From the NCBI GenBank assembly GCA_963932465.1, contig OZ010790.1, forward strand, positions 346,295,087 to 346,359,086: a DNA stretch of 64,000 bases. Reading direction: 5' to 3'. This DNA is from Maratus speciosus. Its lineage: Eukaryota > Arthropoda > Arachnida > Araneae > Salticidae. The notes under the pieces were generated by a model, which was not told the origin of the DNA, did no database searches, and saw only the letters and a list, made by a program, of their open reading frames with translations. Positions 12,832-25,140 of this stretch are shown here, in pieces; position 1 is the stretch's first letter, and every line of letters starts with the position of its first letter. The position numbers were made by a program, and so were the translations under genes.

Positions 12832-13493
12832 TGCTGTCTGGAATCTTTTGAAATGCTACGATTCCTCCCAAAGGAACGCCGACGAAAAGGGCTTCGTGGC
12901 CTACGTAATTCCAGTTGTTTAATTCGATCATTCAGTTTTTTTATTTCACATAAAATTTCTGAATTAGCATTTGATGGTACTGAAACAGCATTTATTGCGG
13001 TGGGATTATATTCCATAATTCGGTCAGCAACTTCGGCTGCTTTATCAAGTGACAGCGGTGAGATAGATGCTAAAATGCTCTGTACATATGACGGTAAATG
13101 TGAAATAAATAATTCCAACATCAATTCATCGGATACATTGTGGGACTCAGCTCGTCTTTGCATTACTCTTAACAGATCACTGGGTTTACTATCACCGAGC
13201 TGTTCACCAGCTAACAATTTCCTTATTTCAGATTTTGACGAGCCGCTTGTCCGTTTTATTAATTCCATTTTTAAATCCTCGTATGGTGTATTATCGGACG
13301 GTTTGATAATTAAATCCCGTACAACAGATGCGGCATTTGGAGGTAAGTTAGCCGAAATATAATTAAATTTAGTTCGACTTTCTGTTATGGCCTTTGGATG
13401 AGCTAATTCAAATGAATGTTCACACATTGCGAACCAAAGACCGACATCATTAAAGTTATACGGTGGAATACGAACAGCGCTAATTTCTGTCAT
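12744..13493 (-). CDS. gag: Gypsy Gag structural protein with CWYH zinc motif
   Basis: 249 codons starting at an ATG 72 bases inside the 5' LTR boundary. The N-terminal two thirds has the capsid-like pattern common to CsRn1-type gag proteins: [12 protein letters not shown] near residue 11, FNYISANLP near 43, and [19 protein letters not shown] near 96-114. The C-terminus is basic ([17 protein letters not shown]) and then has [18 protein letters not shown], an unusual zinc-binding motif used by this clade instead of the retroviral CCHC knuckle. It ends at a TAG (12744-12746) just after the slippery heptamer. Gag should assemble the particle and bind the element RNA (family knowledge). Confidence 0.93.
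   Translation of the reverse strand: MTEISAVRIPPYNFNDVGLWFAMCEHSFELAHPKAITESRTKFNYISANLPPNAASVVRDLIIKPSDNTPYEDLKMELIKRTSGSSKSEIRKLLAGEQLGDSKPSDLLRVMQRRAESHNVSDELMLELFISHLPSYVQSILASISPLSLDKAAEVADRIMEYNPTAINAVSVPSNANSEILCEIKKLNDRIKQLELRRPRSPFRRRSFGRNRSISKDSRQQCWYHEKFGEKAKKCSKPCSFSKNTDGEV
12762..12768 (-). promoter_or_regulatory. -1 ribosomal frameshift heptamer A AAA AAC between gag and pol
   Basis: On the minus strand the gag codons read TCA AAA AAC, giving the canonical X XXY YYZ heptamer A AAA AAC in the gag frame. The gag stop lies 15 bases after it. A slip of one base back enters the pol frame, which is open from here through protease. No downstream pseudoknot was modelled. Confidence 0.8.
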
Positions 13494-13565
13494 TTTCCAA
13501 AATAAAATGAAATATTACTCACTTATTACAGAGTTCTTTTAACGTGCTCCAGTCAGTACACCAAT

Positions 13566-13832
13566 TTGGCGCTTGTCTGCGTATTTATATTAAATAAATA
13601 AGCCCTTTTGAGTCACACCACAACATTTAATAAAACACTCACAAGACGAACAAATAGAACATGAAAAATAATAAATATCAGCATCAGATATCGTTTGTTG
13701 CCATGCAACTGGTATAAATTCTCAACTTATAAAAAATATCGTTTGCTTCATCCATGGAGCGATAAGATTGTAAGATGCACGCGCATGAAAATAAATGTAT
13801 TAGAGAAATTTAATTATTAGAGAAATACTACA
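13566..13832 (-). repeat. 5' LTR of the gypsy element
   Basis: Identical to 9226-9492. Its inner edge is followed on the minus strand by TTGGTGTACTGACTGG, the position of the primer-binding site; the matching tRNA was not identified. The outer edge is followed on the plus strand by the AATTT duplication. Confidence 0.93.
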
Positions 13833-15239
13833 AATTTATAATATTTCATGGTGCAATTTTCCAACATCTATATACATAGCTATATATATAAAAGCCGTTC
13901 TCTGTGTGTATGTCCCTTATACAAATCTTCAATTTTTGACCGATTTGCACGAAACTTGATGTACATACGTTTTTGAACATAGAATAGGTAGCTGTCAACT
14001 TTAAAAACTCATCAGACCACTATTTACCCCTTTTTTCTACCACCTTCCACAATTTAACATTATAGAACATTAATTTAACACTATCTCTTTCTAAATTTTC
14101 TAATTTAATCATTTCTGTCATGTTTCCACACCATAACAAATGACACAATAATTAGAAAAAAAAATAACGATAACGCGTGTATTTTGTTTTTATTTTCCAA
14201 TAAAAATTCAGATGTCTCGCTATATTGTTGCATTTTTTAAATCGACGTCATTCTAAACAGAAAATGAACATTTTTCATATATATAATATGTAAAAACTTT
14301 AACAAAACGTGTGTAAAAATGCAGTAGTATCTTCATTTGAATTTTTTGAAGTTAAAAAATCGATTTTAATACAGGCGTTTCAATTTCAAGAAAACAATTT
14401 AGGGAAAAGATAATAATAAAAAAATCGTTTGCAAGATATGACGTCAATTTCGTAAATGACAAAATTAATTTTAAAAATCGTTGCTACAATTTATTTCCTT
14501 CTTCTTTGTAATTATGTATATATTATTATATCCTTTAGATAAATGTTTTAATACTTTAAATGTATAGTCATAATATTCTACGATTATATAAAATACGATT
14601 TTTCTATAATTTATATTAAACAGAAACCGAAACATAGCTATTATTTTTTAAAATAAGCTTTCTTTATTTAAACGTAATTTCATGACAAACATCATGACTG
14701 AACGCTTCTGAAAATTGATGTCATTTCCATGTTAAGCGTTGTGGATTTGGAATTTTATGAATGGAAATATGAATTTCCATTTAAAAATTATCGGCAATGA
14801 ATCTTCGGATACCTGTGTTAAAGATGCCTGATATACTGCCCGTTAACAGTACATAAATAAAAATATTTTTAATTTGAAACACGAATATATTTTTAACCCT
14901 TAGTATATTTTTTAGATTTCTCAACAGCTATATTAAAAAGTTTTTTTTGGCATTTTCGTTTTAACGATCAGTTAATCGTAAATATTTTCACTACATTGCA
15001 CTTATTTACCTGAGTAGCACATTTCGCCCACTACGGTGATCAGTTTCTCCGAACAAATTTTGAATTAAAGGTAATATATCAATGAATTTGATCTTCCATT
15101 TTAAAGCACTATGCATCTTTATCTCAAATGTCCTTCCGTATGGCTAAAAACGATACGAATGTCACTGCGCTATTATATTTTCTAATGTTTAAGAAAAAAT
15201 TTCGGCTGTTAAGGATTAAATTTTTTGTTGATCATTTAC

Positions 15240-15800
15240 AGTAGGATTTGGTTTAAGAATGATAGACCGATATGCAATATACTAAAACTAGCCTTCAAAA
15301 ATTATCTAACTTTTATAAAAGGCTAATCATTCAGAACTGTTTTCTCCTGATTGTAGAACTTTTCAGCTAATTCTATAGCAATGCATGTAAAACAAAATGT
15401 TGTCTATTAAAACCATTCCAGAAAATTAGGTTCAAAATAACAATGCAAATTCCATTAAAATTTGTCCAGTAGAACTTTAAAAAGAAGCTAATCTTTTATA
15501 ATCGAGTTTATTATTATCTGATTATTGAACTTTCTTCCATAATTTCATAACAAAGCGACATAAGACTATGTGCAATATTCTAAAACCATCCGTGTAAAAT
15601 TATCTAAAAAGCAATGCAAGATCCAATGAAATCCAATTAGCGGAATTTTAAAAAAGAATAACCTTTCATAATCAGGTTCCCACATGATTATAGAACCTTT
15701 CCCTATAATTCTATGATTAATCAGCGTAAAACAATGTTACACACTACAACCTTCCTTCAAAAACTAATAGTGCAACTTGAATTGAAATTCTTTCAGAACC
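15240..15800 (+). repeat. Three-unit tandem repeat, about 185-bp period, inside the Helitron
   Basis: Each unit contains a version of TGATTNTAGAACTTTTC, a stretch ATAATTCTATR, an AAAACNATG block and a CAATGCAANNTCCA block. Units begin near 15240, 15440 and 15615. Divergence between units is high, so the array is old or evolving without homogenisation. Confidence 0.65.
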
Positions 15801-16079
15801 CAAGTTATAAGCAGCCGGAATGAAATTCTCATTTGCGTTTTATATACATAATAGATCATTTTACGTAGTTCGATTTGATATTTGTTAAATTAGTGTTTTG
15901 TTTTACTTTATTTTATTTTTGGCGTTTTAATGTCGTTTGACAATTTAGTTATTGAATATTACACGAAAACAAACAAATACTGAAATTTGCCAATTTAGTA
16001 ATGGAATATTACACGAAAACAAATAAATATGGCCTTTTTTACAATGTTTTTGAGCAATTTAGTTAATCTCTTGTAACCA

Positions 16080-16930
16080 GGCATATTTAAAAAATCTTAA
16101 GCTTGAAAATTATTTTAAAATACATAAAAATCTATAAATTGAAATAAACTTTTCAAACAAATTACCGAAAGTATATTTTGTTTTCTATTATACGTTGAAA
16201 TAATCGAATGTGCTATGTTCAGAGATCAAACTGCAGTAAAAGCGAAACTTATGGTTTGGTTAGTTTGTTGCCACGAACAATATGAAGCTAGCGTTACTCA
16301 TTGATATGTCTTTTCTTTATAACATTGCATTAATACAAACGGATATATCTTTCGTAATTGAGTTGCACGTGCATTTAAAAATATCCGTGCCTGATAATTA
16401 ATTTAAAATGGATTTTTAAAAAAAATCTGTAAATTTGAGATACGCTTTTCAAACAAATGTTACATAAAGAACTTTCTGTCTTCTATTACACACTGAACAA
16501 TCAAATGTGCAATGTTTAGAGGTTAAATTGAAGTAAAAGCTAAATTTATGGTTAGGTTAGCTTGTTGCCACCAACAATATGATGCTAGAGTTACTCATAA
16601 ACATGTATTTTCTTTATAATATTGCATAAAGAGCAAACGGTTATATCTTTCGTAATTGGGATGAATTGTACGTTTTAAAATATCTGTGATTGAAAATTAC
16701 TTTAAAATCCATTAAAATGTGAAATTTTAGATACAATTTTGAAATAAATTTTATTTGAAAGAACTTTATTCTATTCGACAGCGTAAAAACAAAATTGTGT
16801 GATGTTATGAAGTTAAGAAAACTTTCCATAAAGGCACAATTTATGGGTTAGGTCATTGCCACCATCAGTATGATGTCACCGTTAGTCTCTGGCAAATGTT
16901 TACTTTATAATGTAGATAGATGCCATACAA
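16080..16930 (+). repeat. Three-unit tandem repeat, about 300-bp period, inside the Helitron
   Basis: Units begin near 16080, 16380 and 16680. Landmarks in each: CTTATGGTTTGGTTAGTTTG near 16248 and matching text near 16548 and 16840; a TTGCCACNAACAATATGA block; TATATCTTTCGTAATTG near 16341 and 16646. The third unit is the most diverged. A frame at 16870-17132 runs through the end of the array and is not supported as a gene. Confidence 0.75.
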
Positions 16931-17206
16931 ACCCGAATTTCACCAAATGCTACGCCCTTTGGTGGATTTGTTTTCATATTGTCAAGGAAATCGTATATTT
17001 TTTTTTGTTACACACACCAAAGAAAATTCTGATATTAAAGCCCATGGATTTTATTATGGTTGCCAGCCAATAACTTTATGTTTTCTGAATGCCTTTGTAA
17101 CAATTTGTGTGCACAAATCTCAGTTACTGTGATTGCCGTATTTTCAGTTTACTTTATCCTGGAGCCCCTTGTAATTGACACGGGCGAAGCCGGGTAGTTC
17201 TGCCAG

Positions 17207-18204
17207 TGTATTAATAAAAAGGAATATGTTGCAATAGATTTCAACCAGTTGGGAAAATTCTGAAAAACCATTTAATGAACCAATGAACGAATAAACAATT
17301 AAATTTAAAAAATCAAAAAACCCGACTGCGTAAAAAGCGAACTAATTAATTATTTCTCATCAATGTGAAACTATTTTCTTTTTCAATTCCTACTATTAGC
17401 TCACACTCTCGCTATATATATCTTGTTCAAATTTTCAATCGTTAATAAAATACTTATTATTCACCCAATCAAGCTCAAATAAATTTTTTTAACTTGTAGT
17501 GGATGACACTTGATGTTAATCCAGTTGTTTTCAAATATTATTTCATTAATTAAATTAAATTAATTAATTTTCAATAATCGAGAGAGCCCCCTTCTTGATC
17601 AAGATATTTTAAGACCGAGAGAACTCTCTTCTTGATCAAGGCATTTTAAGCGCCACTCATGAGGAAAGAAGAATGGAAGAAAAAAAAATTCTCTTATTGA
17701 CCTAAGTAGGAATTGACTTAAATATTTTTTTATATTACTTGTTTATATTACTTACCTATTTTTTTAATATACTTGTATTGATGACTTTTAAGTTGTGTTT
17801 AATTGTTAGTTCATATCTATAAACACTGTTTTGATGAGGTCTATAGATGTCTATGATGGTTAGAGTAGCAGTAAAGCTAGAGATCCTACATACACAACTT
17901 CCAGGTTGTATAATATTTTAACGGAGCTTCTGACTGTAAAACAGTCAATGAAACATCGTCTTCATTTTGAAAGACCTATCCAATGATATGCCACTCAATA
18001 GGGTGCGTAATTTTTTTTTTGTCTCTACCGCCATTTTGTATTTCACGGCCGCCATTTTTAATTTATAAAAACAAAATCTAGCCTATAACCATCGGGCCGT
18101 TAAGACGAATTGATAGAGACCTCATTCGTTAAAATCCATCCAGCCGTTGGGATGTTTCGAGGGTATAAAGAAATCCACATACACAGATACCACTCGCGGG
18201 TCTG
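17207..18204. other. AT-rich intergenic sequence with a short duplication
   Basis: No gene seen. A block of about 50 bp is duplicated in tandem near 17578-17650: CTTCTTGATCAAGATATTTT near 17591 and a second version near 17629. Around 18000-18160 it holds generic repeat text including GCCGCCATTTTT, whose family was not assigned. Confidence 0.45.
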
Positions 18205-18760
18205 AAAAGCGTTCCTTTATCTTTAAAAACCTCAGAAACCAATAAATGAGATATAAAGAAGCATTTATAAAAAACAGATTTTTTTTTTTTTCTCCTCCGC
18301 CTTTTTTTATGCCCATAGTTTTCTGAAAAGTTTGCGAGTAGCTTTTACAATGCATTAATCAGTTTCTCAAATCGGAATATAGATGTTTTGGATACTATCA
18401 ATTCTGAATTAAACCTTTTCAGCTGCATAAATTAATTTATACATGCAAGAGTGATAAAATAATGTTAATTTTACTGTTAATGTTAATGCTGTTAATTTAG
18501 CATATACATACAAAATACTAAATTAACAGCATTATCATTAACATTAAATGTAACATTATTTTATTAAGTATTTTATTAAATATACTTGTTGAACATTAAT
18601 ATGTTTACTTAAGATTTCATAGCTTCCGAAGAACTTATATTCTCAGTTGAGAAAACATTAAAATATATTGTAAACGTACTCGGAAACTTTTCTTTAAATC
18701 TCAAAAATTTTATGGTTTCTGAGGTTTCTAAAGATAAAGGAACGGCTACTGTTCGAAATC
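18205..18760. repeat. Foldback element with an AT-rich core hairpin
   Basis: The left arm near 18209 (GTTCCTTTATCTTTAAAAAC) is mirrored near 18725-18745, and the inner arms near 18461-18505 and 18515-18556 form a stem of about 40 bp (ATGCTGTTAATTTAG against CTAAATTAACAGCAT). Arms are interrupted by a T-rich insertion near 18278-18310. No target duplication was found. Confidence 0.65.
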
Positions 18761-19023
18761 TTGGGTAACACTGAAGAGGTTATATTAAATTTTCGCTTGT
18801 GGTATAACATATTTTCGTAGATGAAGAAGCATTAATCTTTTTTTACAGGGCCTTTCCATGAAAAACGGACAAAATTTCCTGCACGTGACACTTACATAAA
18901 TACCTATATCTATTAACTTATAAGTTGTTAGAATAGAAACTATTCATTAAAAATAACAAAAAAACGTAGATTTTTATCATATTAGCGTAGTTGTTTTAAT
19001 ATGAGGATACAATAGTATCTCTC

Positions 19024-19572
19024 TATGGGCCATCCACAAATGATGTCACGCTTAGAGGGGGGGGGGAGGGGGTTCATGAAATTGTGACAGTTTGGGACAA
19101 GGGGGTGGGAGGGGGTAAAAAGAAGTGTGACATCACACATTTTGGTTAAAATAAAAGCATTAAAAATCAGCAGATTAAATTTTAAAGTTAGTTTGAAATT
19201 AAAGTATTTTGTGTTCGTACAGTAAAGATAACATTTCAAGCCAAATATATCAAAATACTACTGTTTTTAATTGTTCTTTCATATTAATATTTTATTACTA
19301 TTGTATATTAATTATGTTTTTTGTTGCAAATCTTAATCTTATTTCATACAAAATAAGTACACGAATCATTTTTTATATCATGCTCACAAATGTCATTAAA
19401 ACACATGGTTAAAAGTTTCAAAATAAAATTTGAAATATGGTCTATAACATAGTACTTTGTTTTTTAAATGCAAGTATATGTTTATGTAATATAGCGTGAC
19501 ATGTGACAAGAAGGGGGAGGGGGTAAAAAATATTTTTAAAAAGTGTGACATCATATATGGATGACCCCTATA
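19024..19572. mobile_element. TIR DNA element with G-rich subterminal tracts
   Basis: The left end TATGGGCCATCCACAAATGA and the minus strand of the right end TATAGGGGTCATCCATATAT are inverted copies, continuing through GATGTCACNCTT on both sides. G-rich runs lie just inside each end (near 19055-19110 and 19510-19522). The superfamily was not assigned. No transposase frame. Confidence 0.65.
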
Positions 19573-19589
19573 CTAAAAAAAGTAACTAA

Positions 19590-20480
19590 CGCTGTCACCG
19601 CCGCCGACGCCGCCGGTTTTGAATTTTTTGTGACCGGAGGTCTTCGTTACTATTAAGAAAAATATTGCGTACAAAAATATGAAAATCGGTGGTACTATAG
19701 AGAAATGCTTGATAAACACGCTGATGCAGATAGTTTTTAAATCGAAGAATTATTGTAAGCTATATTCAATGTTAAAGTTGGTCAAAATCGTTCCATTAAA
19801 AAAGTTTTATAGGAGCAAAAACTTTAAGACGTAATCATTTAAATCTAATTTGAAATGGGGAGCGGCGGTTCTGTTTATAATAGTCACGTGTAAATAAATT
19901 TTTAACTGAAAGGAAATATTATTCTTTACACTGTTTTTACAAGTGGCAACAATTTAACTATAATAACATTTTTTAAAATATTACAAAAAATATCTCTTGA
20001 AATGATGAAAACGTCATTAAATAAGAAATTATTCTTTATTTATTTATTATTATTATTTAATGAATTTTTTTTTTCAATTTTCCTTAAAAAAGGATTTAAT
20101 CACAATATTGTCTTCACTTTCGATTGAAATAAAAGATAATTTTAATTTCAATTTGAAAATGACGAAAAAGAAAAGAAATCTAATAATCCCTATATTTTTT
20201 CACTTTCCTCCCTTTTTCCCACAAAAATGAACTAAGTTGCCATCATTACGAAAATATTGTTAAAATTCTGAAAAAAAAAATGATATCTCGAAAACTAATT
20301 CAATTTTTTAAATTCTAATAGCCTTTTTGATGTACGCGGATCAATACTGATAATTGGTGCTAATTTCACCGCCAAAAGTTCCATATTTTAGGAGGAATAG
20401 CTGTGAAACATAATTAGTCGTTTCATAAAATCGTTTCTTTAGGATTTTATATATAGGGTAGATGTATATATATATATTAT
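19590..20480 (-). mobile_element. Helitron-like fragment related to 56999-58608
   Basis: Shares AATAGTCACGTGTAAATAAA near 19878 with 57719. Also shared is the terminal block CATATTTTAGGA...GTGAAACATAAT followed by AGGATTTTATATATAGGGTA near 20442, with a matching block near 58460-58590. On the minus strand this block is a Helitron 5' end (TATA run then AAAATCCT). The 3' hairpin end seen in the other copy was not found here. Confidence 0.6.
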
Positions 20481-20494
20481 AGCGTGCCTTACTA

Positions 20495-22547
20495 TTATTA
20501 AATCCTTGGTCAGGCATTGGTTAGGTTGCAAAAAATTCGTACCACGTAGTGAAACATTGCTGCTGGAGGCATCAATATGGTAGAATATTGACAGCTGTGG
20601 ACAGGCTGAGTACTTTGCTGTTGAACAATTTGATCAACTATATCGATTTGTTTGTAGTAGTGAGATTGGCTAAGTTCAATCGAAACACCAGCGATTCATG
20701 AAACAGTCAAATTCTATTTCAATGGTCAGGTTATATGAGTGGTAATCAACAGATTAAGAAATCCGGTAGGTTCCCTATTAAAACAGAGACCAAAATCACT
20801 TAAAAATGTTTATTCAAAACCACACATAAAAACTTGAAGAACTCCCATAATACAAGAGTTTTCGTAGAGCCTTCAGGCTAGAACTAGAATTACTATTCCA
20901 TGCTAAACAGATCTTAATGCACAAATTTAGATGTTCTACTTGGCGATAAGACACCTGGCAACAGAGAGTTTTAAAACAATCGAACAGCACAGAATTCTCC
21001 TTCTGAGCTCATGCAAGATGGTTTTGTCAGGCCTCGCGTAGGAATACAGATTGAAATATAAAGTTCATGACGAACCAAACAGATTCAGGAACGAGGCACA
21101 AAATGAAATGCGATCGGACACTCAACCAATGGAGAGCGAGAGAGAAGCATAATAGAGAACGAGTTCCTTATCTGCTCACGGTGGGATTTCTATGTAATAC
21201 GGTCGACGCTAGACAGGTGGGTGAGAAGTTTATTCATGCAATAAAATAAGAAGTAGTAAAATGGCTTTTAAAAACATTCGAAAAATAAAAGTAGCTTCTC
21301 TCAGAATATTACAGTTTTGGTAGCTGATAAAAATTAATGAAGGGATTAAAAGTTTAGATTAAGGTTTCGAATAAGATAATTATTAAGATACGCGTTTTAA
21401 GTTTATAGGAATTTAACTAGAAATAAAAAAAATAGAGATTATTAAGAAATAGGGAAATAATGACTATGCCGGAAATTTTGAATAATTTAAATGAATATTG
21501 CAAAGTAAAATTTTTATATAACACACACATAAACACATACACACACATATATATATGTGTGTTATATAAAAGTTTTACTTGCAGCATTCATTTAAATTAT
21601 TATAAATTGCCGATGCATTCATTTTTCCCTATTCCTTAATACTCTCTATTATTTATTTCTAGTTAAACTTAAAATGCGTATCTTAATAATTATCTTATTC
21701 GAAACCTTAATCTAATCTTTTAACCCTTTCATTAATTTTTATCAGCTACCAAAACTGTAATATTCTGAGCGCAGCTACTTTTATTTTTCGAATGTTTATA
21801 AAAGCCCTTTTTACTATTTTTTGTTTATTTCACGAATCAACTTCCCGCCAACCTGTCTAGCGTCAGCCGTATTACATCGAAATTCCTCCGTAAGTCGATC
21901 CGGAACTCGTCTTCTGTTACGCCCCGCGCTCGCTCTCCATTTGTTGAGTGACAGATCGCATTTCATTCCGTGTCTAGTTTCTGAATCTGTTTGGTTCGTC
22001 TGAAGTTTATATTTCAATCTGTATTTCTACGTGAATTCTAAAAATACCGAGTATGAGGTCAGAGAGAGAGAGATTTTTTGCGCTGTTCGATTGTTTATTT
22101 AACCTGTTACCAGCTGTATTATCGTCTCGTAGACTGCTTAAATTGTCATTAACATCTTTTTAGCATGGAATAGTAATTTGTGCTCTAGCCTGAAGGCTCT
22201 GATAATTCTTCCAATGTGGGAATTGTTTACGTTTATATGTGTAGTTGAATAAAACATTTTCAAGTGATTTTAGCCTATGTTTTACTGGGAAAACTACCGG
22301 ATTTCTGAGTCCATTACTTACCAATGCAGCCTGACCTGCATTTGACTGCATCATGAATCGCTGGTGTTTCGATTGAACTTCGATTACTACAAATAAATAG
22401 ATAGAATTGATTAAATTGGTCAACTAAAAAGTATTCTGCCTGCCCGCAGCTGCTAATATCATATTGATACCTTCAGTCGCAATGTTTTCACTAAGTGGTA
22501 CGAAATTTATGCAACCTCACCAATGCCTGACTAGGATTTAGTAATAA
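20495..22547. repeat. Large 2-kb palindromic foldback element
   Basis: Arms of about 1 kb meet near 21545 in an alternating AC/TA stretch. The left tip TTATTAAATCCTTGGTCAGG is mirrored by the right tip at 22520-22547. Inside, TAGAGCCTTCAGGCTAGAAC near 20868 mirrors 22178-22200, and the block near 21064-21250 mirrors 21814-22010. Because of the symmetry, similar 60-67-residue frames appear in both arms (plus strand 21067-21249, minus strand 21814-22017). They match no family I recognise and are probably not genes. Confidence 0.85.
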
Positions 22548-22560
22548 TCCAGCAGGATGT

Positions 22561-22591
<31 letters not shown>

Positions 22592-22804
22592 AGTTGGTGC
22601 CACGCTTTCATTTCTTTCTTTCTTTTTCGTTTTCGTGTGTGTGTGTGGGGGGGGGGGCGATGAGAAAATAAAATAATTTCTTTTTCTAGCCCAAAAATTT
22701 CTTTTTTAATCTTTAGTGCATTTAAAAAATACATTTTTTCTACATTTTTCTGAATTTTAATGAAAACATGTTTAAATTTTTTTACATTTATCTTATTTTA
22801 AATT
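22548..22804. other. Simple-sequence stretch
   Basis: Contains a TA microsatellite near 22560-22592, a TTTC/TTTTCG run, a GT microsatellite with an adjoining G tract near 22634-22657, and A/T-rich sequence. Nothing else seen. Confidence 0.6.
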
Positions 22805-23599
22805 TTTAGGTGTGTTCGTAATTGTATAAATGCGTAGCATCTATAGTTGGCGTCTGTCCGCATATAACAGCGCAATAGCTACCCAACCGAATGGTTTGAA
22901 ATTTTATATATATAATCGTAGCAGAATTTTGTCAAATCATTTCAAATTTTATGACAATCGGAACAAAACTTAAAAAGATATTAATAAAAGTTTTCTTCAT
23001 TCTATTAAATCCTATCATACGTAATTAATTTAATGATATCCCATGATAGGCAGTGTTTCTAGCTTGACATGGTGATTACGTCCTATTTAAGATGGAGACC
23101 TATTGTTTCCGTATTACTGAATTTAATATATATATATGTGTGTGTAATAGTAATAAATTTTGTATTTATGCATTTTTGCATAAGAGTACAACAGCTATTG
23201 CACCAAGATCTGAATATTTATAAAATTAGTTACAGTACGAACGCACCTTATTTGCCACATTTGACGTGTAATTTCCGACTTGTTTAGTCTTATAACTCTT
23301 TCTTAGGTCTTATTTTACATTGCTTTATTCTTAATTTTTAGTCTTACAGTGCTTTATAGAAAATTTAGTATTTAAAATTTTCGACCTCACCCCTGCATGT
23401 AGTACAAACTATAGTGCAAAATATTAGAAATTTAATTTATGTATCCAGGTCCCGACTTAGGCTATCTAGGGCTCCGGGGAAAGCATCATTCTGGGGGGGG
23501 GGGGGGCGCTTCTATTTATCCATGGAAATTGTTCACGAATAATGTTGTAGTGCGGCTAGTATTAAACTTCATGCATATTAGTAGCATGTATAAATTTAG

Positions 23600-24230
23600 T
23601 ACCAGGTACTATTAACTTCTATAAGTACTTCAGATGCAGTATAGTATCCGCAATCTTTTGTATATCCCTCTAAATGCTATGCACTTCATATATACAGGAA
23701 GAAACTTGTAGTAAACCTCAGCAACGTATATCGATTTCGTTATATATGAAACAGTAGTTTAACATAATCAGAATACGCGGCAAACAATCCCCCCCCCCCC
23801 CTCGTCTGTACCATTATGTAACGGAATTATTTTGTGTGGCCCTGTAAATGAATAATAACTATTCTTTGCACTGCATATTCTATAGAATGCATATTTTAGT
23901 GCACTTCATAAATACATATCAATTTCATTATGTTCGCAAGGGTATAACATCATTAAAATGCACTTGAAACGATTTGGCATCAAAAACGAAATAACGTCAT
24001 TTTTCCCATTAGCCGTAATGTAACGGAATACTTTTGATTGTGTCTGAACTATATATGCTGCGCACTTCATTTTCAATAGGGATCGTGGTATAGTAAACAT
24101 CAATAAGATGCAAAATTTTCTGGGCAGTTCGAATATATTTACCAGAGCTAGAGGTCGGACAGACGCACAGACAAATCAAAGTCACGCTACAAAACAAAAA
24201 GCTTTTCAACTATGTTGGAAGTTTAAAAAA
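23600..24230 (-). repeat. Dispersed repeat R1, copy B (partial)
   Basis: Shares ATTTTGTGTGGCCCTGTAAA near 23828 and the following AATGAATAATAACTATT with copy A. It ends in a shorter version of the R1 hairpin at 24202-24221 (CTTTTCAAC, TAT loop, GTTGGAAG), next to a CTGTCTGTGC-like stretch on the minus strand. It lies between the arms of the large foldback element. Confidence 0.65.
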
Positions 24231-25140
24231 TATATTCTAGTGATTCTAAAATACCCTGGTGGTAAATAAACAAAATAGCAAGCTTTTCTTGCCTTCTGCA
24301 TTGAATGTTTTATCTTTAATTCTTGCCGATCATAAAATGAACCTTATTAAAATCTGTTCGGCATTAAACGAAATTTGTCATCAAAAACACTAGATAACAT
24401 CTCTGAAATATACGTTTCAGCAAAACAAAAATACCTTAATCGGAATTACACGCTATTTTTAGACAGTGGTTCAAAACATCCTTTATCATAGAAATGGAGC
24501 TAGCCAACTATAACTTAAGATTTATGTTTGGATTACAACAGGACGACTGATGATCGAATATATCTTCCATTCTCACGTCAGTAATTAGTTTTGCCTTCAT
24601 AAGAGGTACGTAGCTTTCATATAATTTTGAAATTAGAGTTCAGATTTCAGAAAAAGAAGGTTTAAGTTCATTTAAAAAAAATTTAAATCATAAATATCAA
24701 TTCTTACTACGCTGTAATAATCCTCCTCAAAAATTTAAAGGGACAACGTCTATGAAGAATTCGAAGTAATAAAGTTTATGTTTCTAAAGATATTTTAAAT
24801 ACTATTGAAAAAATAAAAGGAGCTTTTTTTAAAGAATATATTTGCCAGCTTACTTTTTATTTATTTATTTAGAAAAGATTTTAAACAGATTTAAAAGCAT
24901 TTTTTTTATTTACGTTTTATTAGATTCGTATGATTTATTAATATATCTTAACAACTTTCTTTAACTATTCATAGAATCTCCTATAATAAATAAATAAAAA
25001 ATAAGTATACTAATTTATATGTCTAGCTTCGTATGCTGTATGTGGGTTTCGAAATTATTTATTAGTACTGAAAATTTTAATGTTTGCTTCTATTTTAAAA
25101 TTTTCATGCCCAAACTTATATAATTTATGCAGATTTAAAC
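24231..25140. other. AT-rich sequence inside the large foldback element
   Basis: No gene or clear repeat boundary was seen. It is AT-rich, with a TTTATTTATT run near 24855. The right arm of the foldback resumes near 25140. Confidence 0.45.

Larger units (their letters stand above)
9226..13832 (-). mobile_element. Complete Ty3/gypsy LTR retrotransposon, CsRn1-like clade
   Basis: Both 267-bp LTRs are present (9226-9492 and 13566-13832) and identical base for base by eye. The element is flanked by AATTT on both sides (9221-9225, 13833-13837). On the minus strand the order is 5' LTR, primer-binding region, gag, pol, a G6A polypurine tract (9500-9505 as C on the plus strand), 3' LTR. Both reading frames are open. 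No envelope-like gene follows pol. Size is 4607 bp. CsRn1-like assignment rests on the CWYH-type zinc motif in gag and the style of the protease/RT region; it was not confirmed by search. Identical LTRs mean a very recent insertion, and the element could still be competent. Confidence 0.95.
13867..17206 (+). mobile_element. Nonautonomous Helitron with internal tandem arrays
   Basis: The left end TCTATATACATAG followed by TATATATAAAAGCCGTTCTC is a typical arthropod Helitron 5' end (TC start, TATA run, then CTGTGTGTATG). The right end CACGGGCGAAGCCGGGTAGT then TCTGCCAGT matches the usual GC-rich 3' end that finishes in CTAGT, here with one change. No Rep/helicase protein frame exists, so it depended on a partner. 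It contains two tandem arrays (15240-15800 and 16080-16930). Ends are assigned by family resemblance; the TC start is less certain than the 3' end. Confidence 0.72.

Noticed and set aside
12853..13362. 169-residue plus-strand frame
   Set aside because: It is antisense to the intact gag gene and has no family resemblance.
21067..22017. Mirrored 60-67-residue frames as possible genes
   Set aside because: They sit at matching places in the arms of a palindrome, so their similarity is expected from DNA symmetry; no family was recognised. Kept only as a finding.
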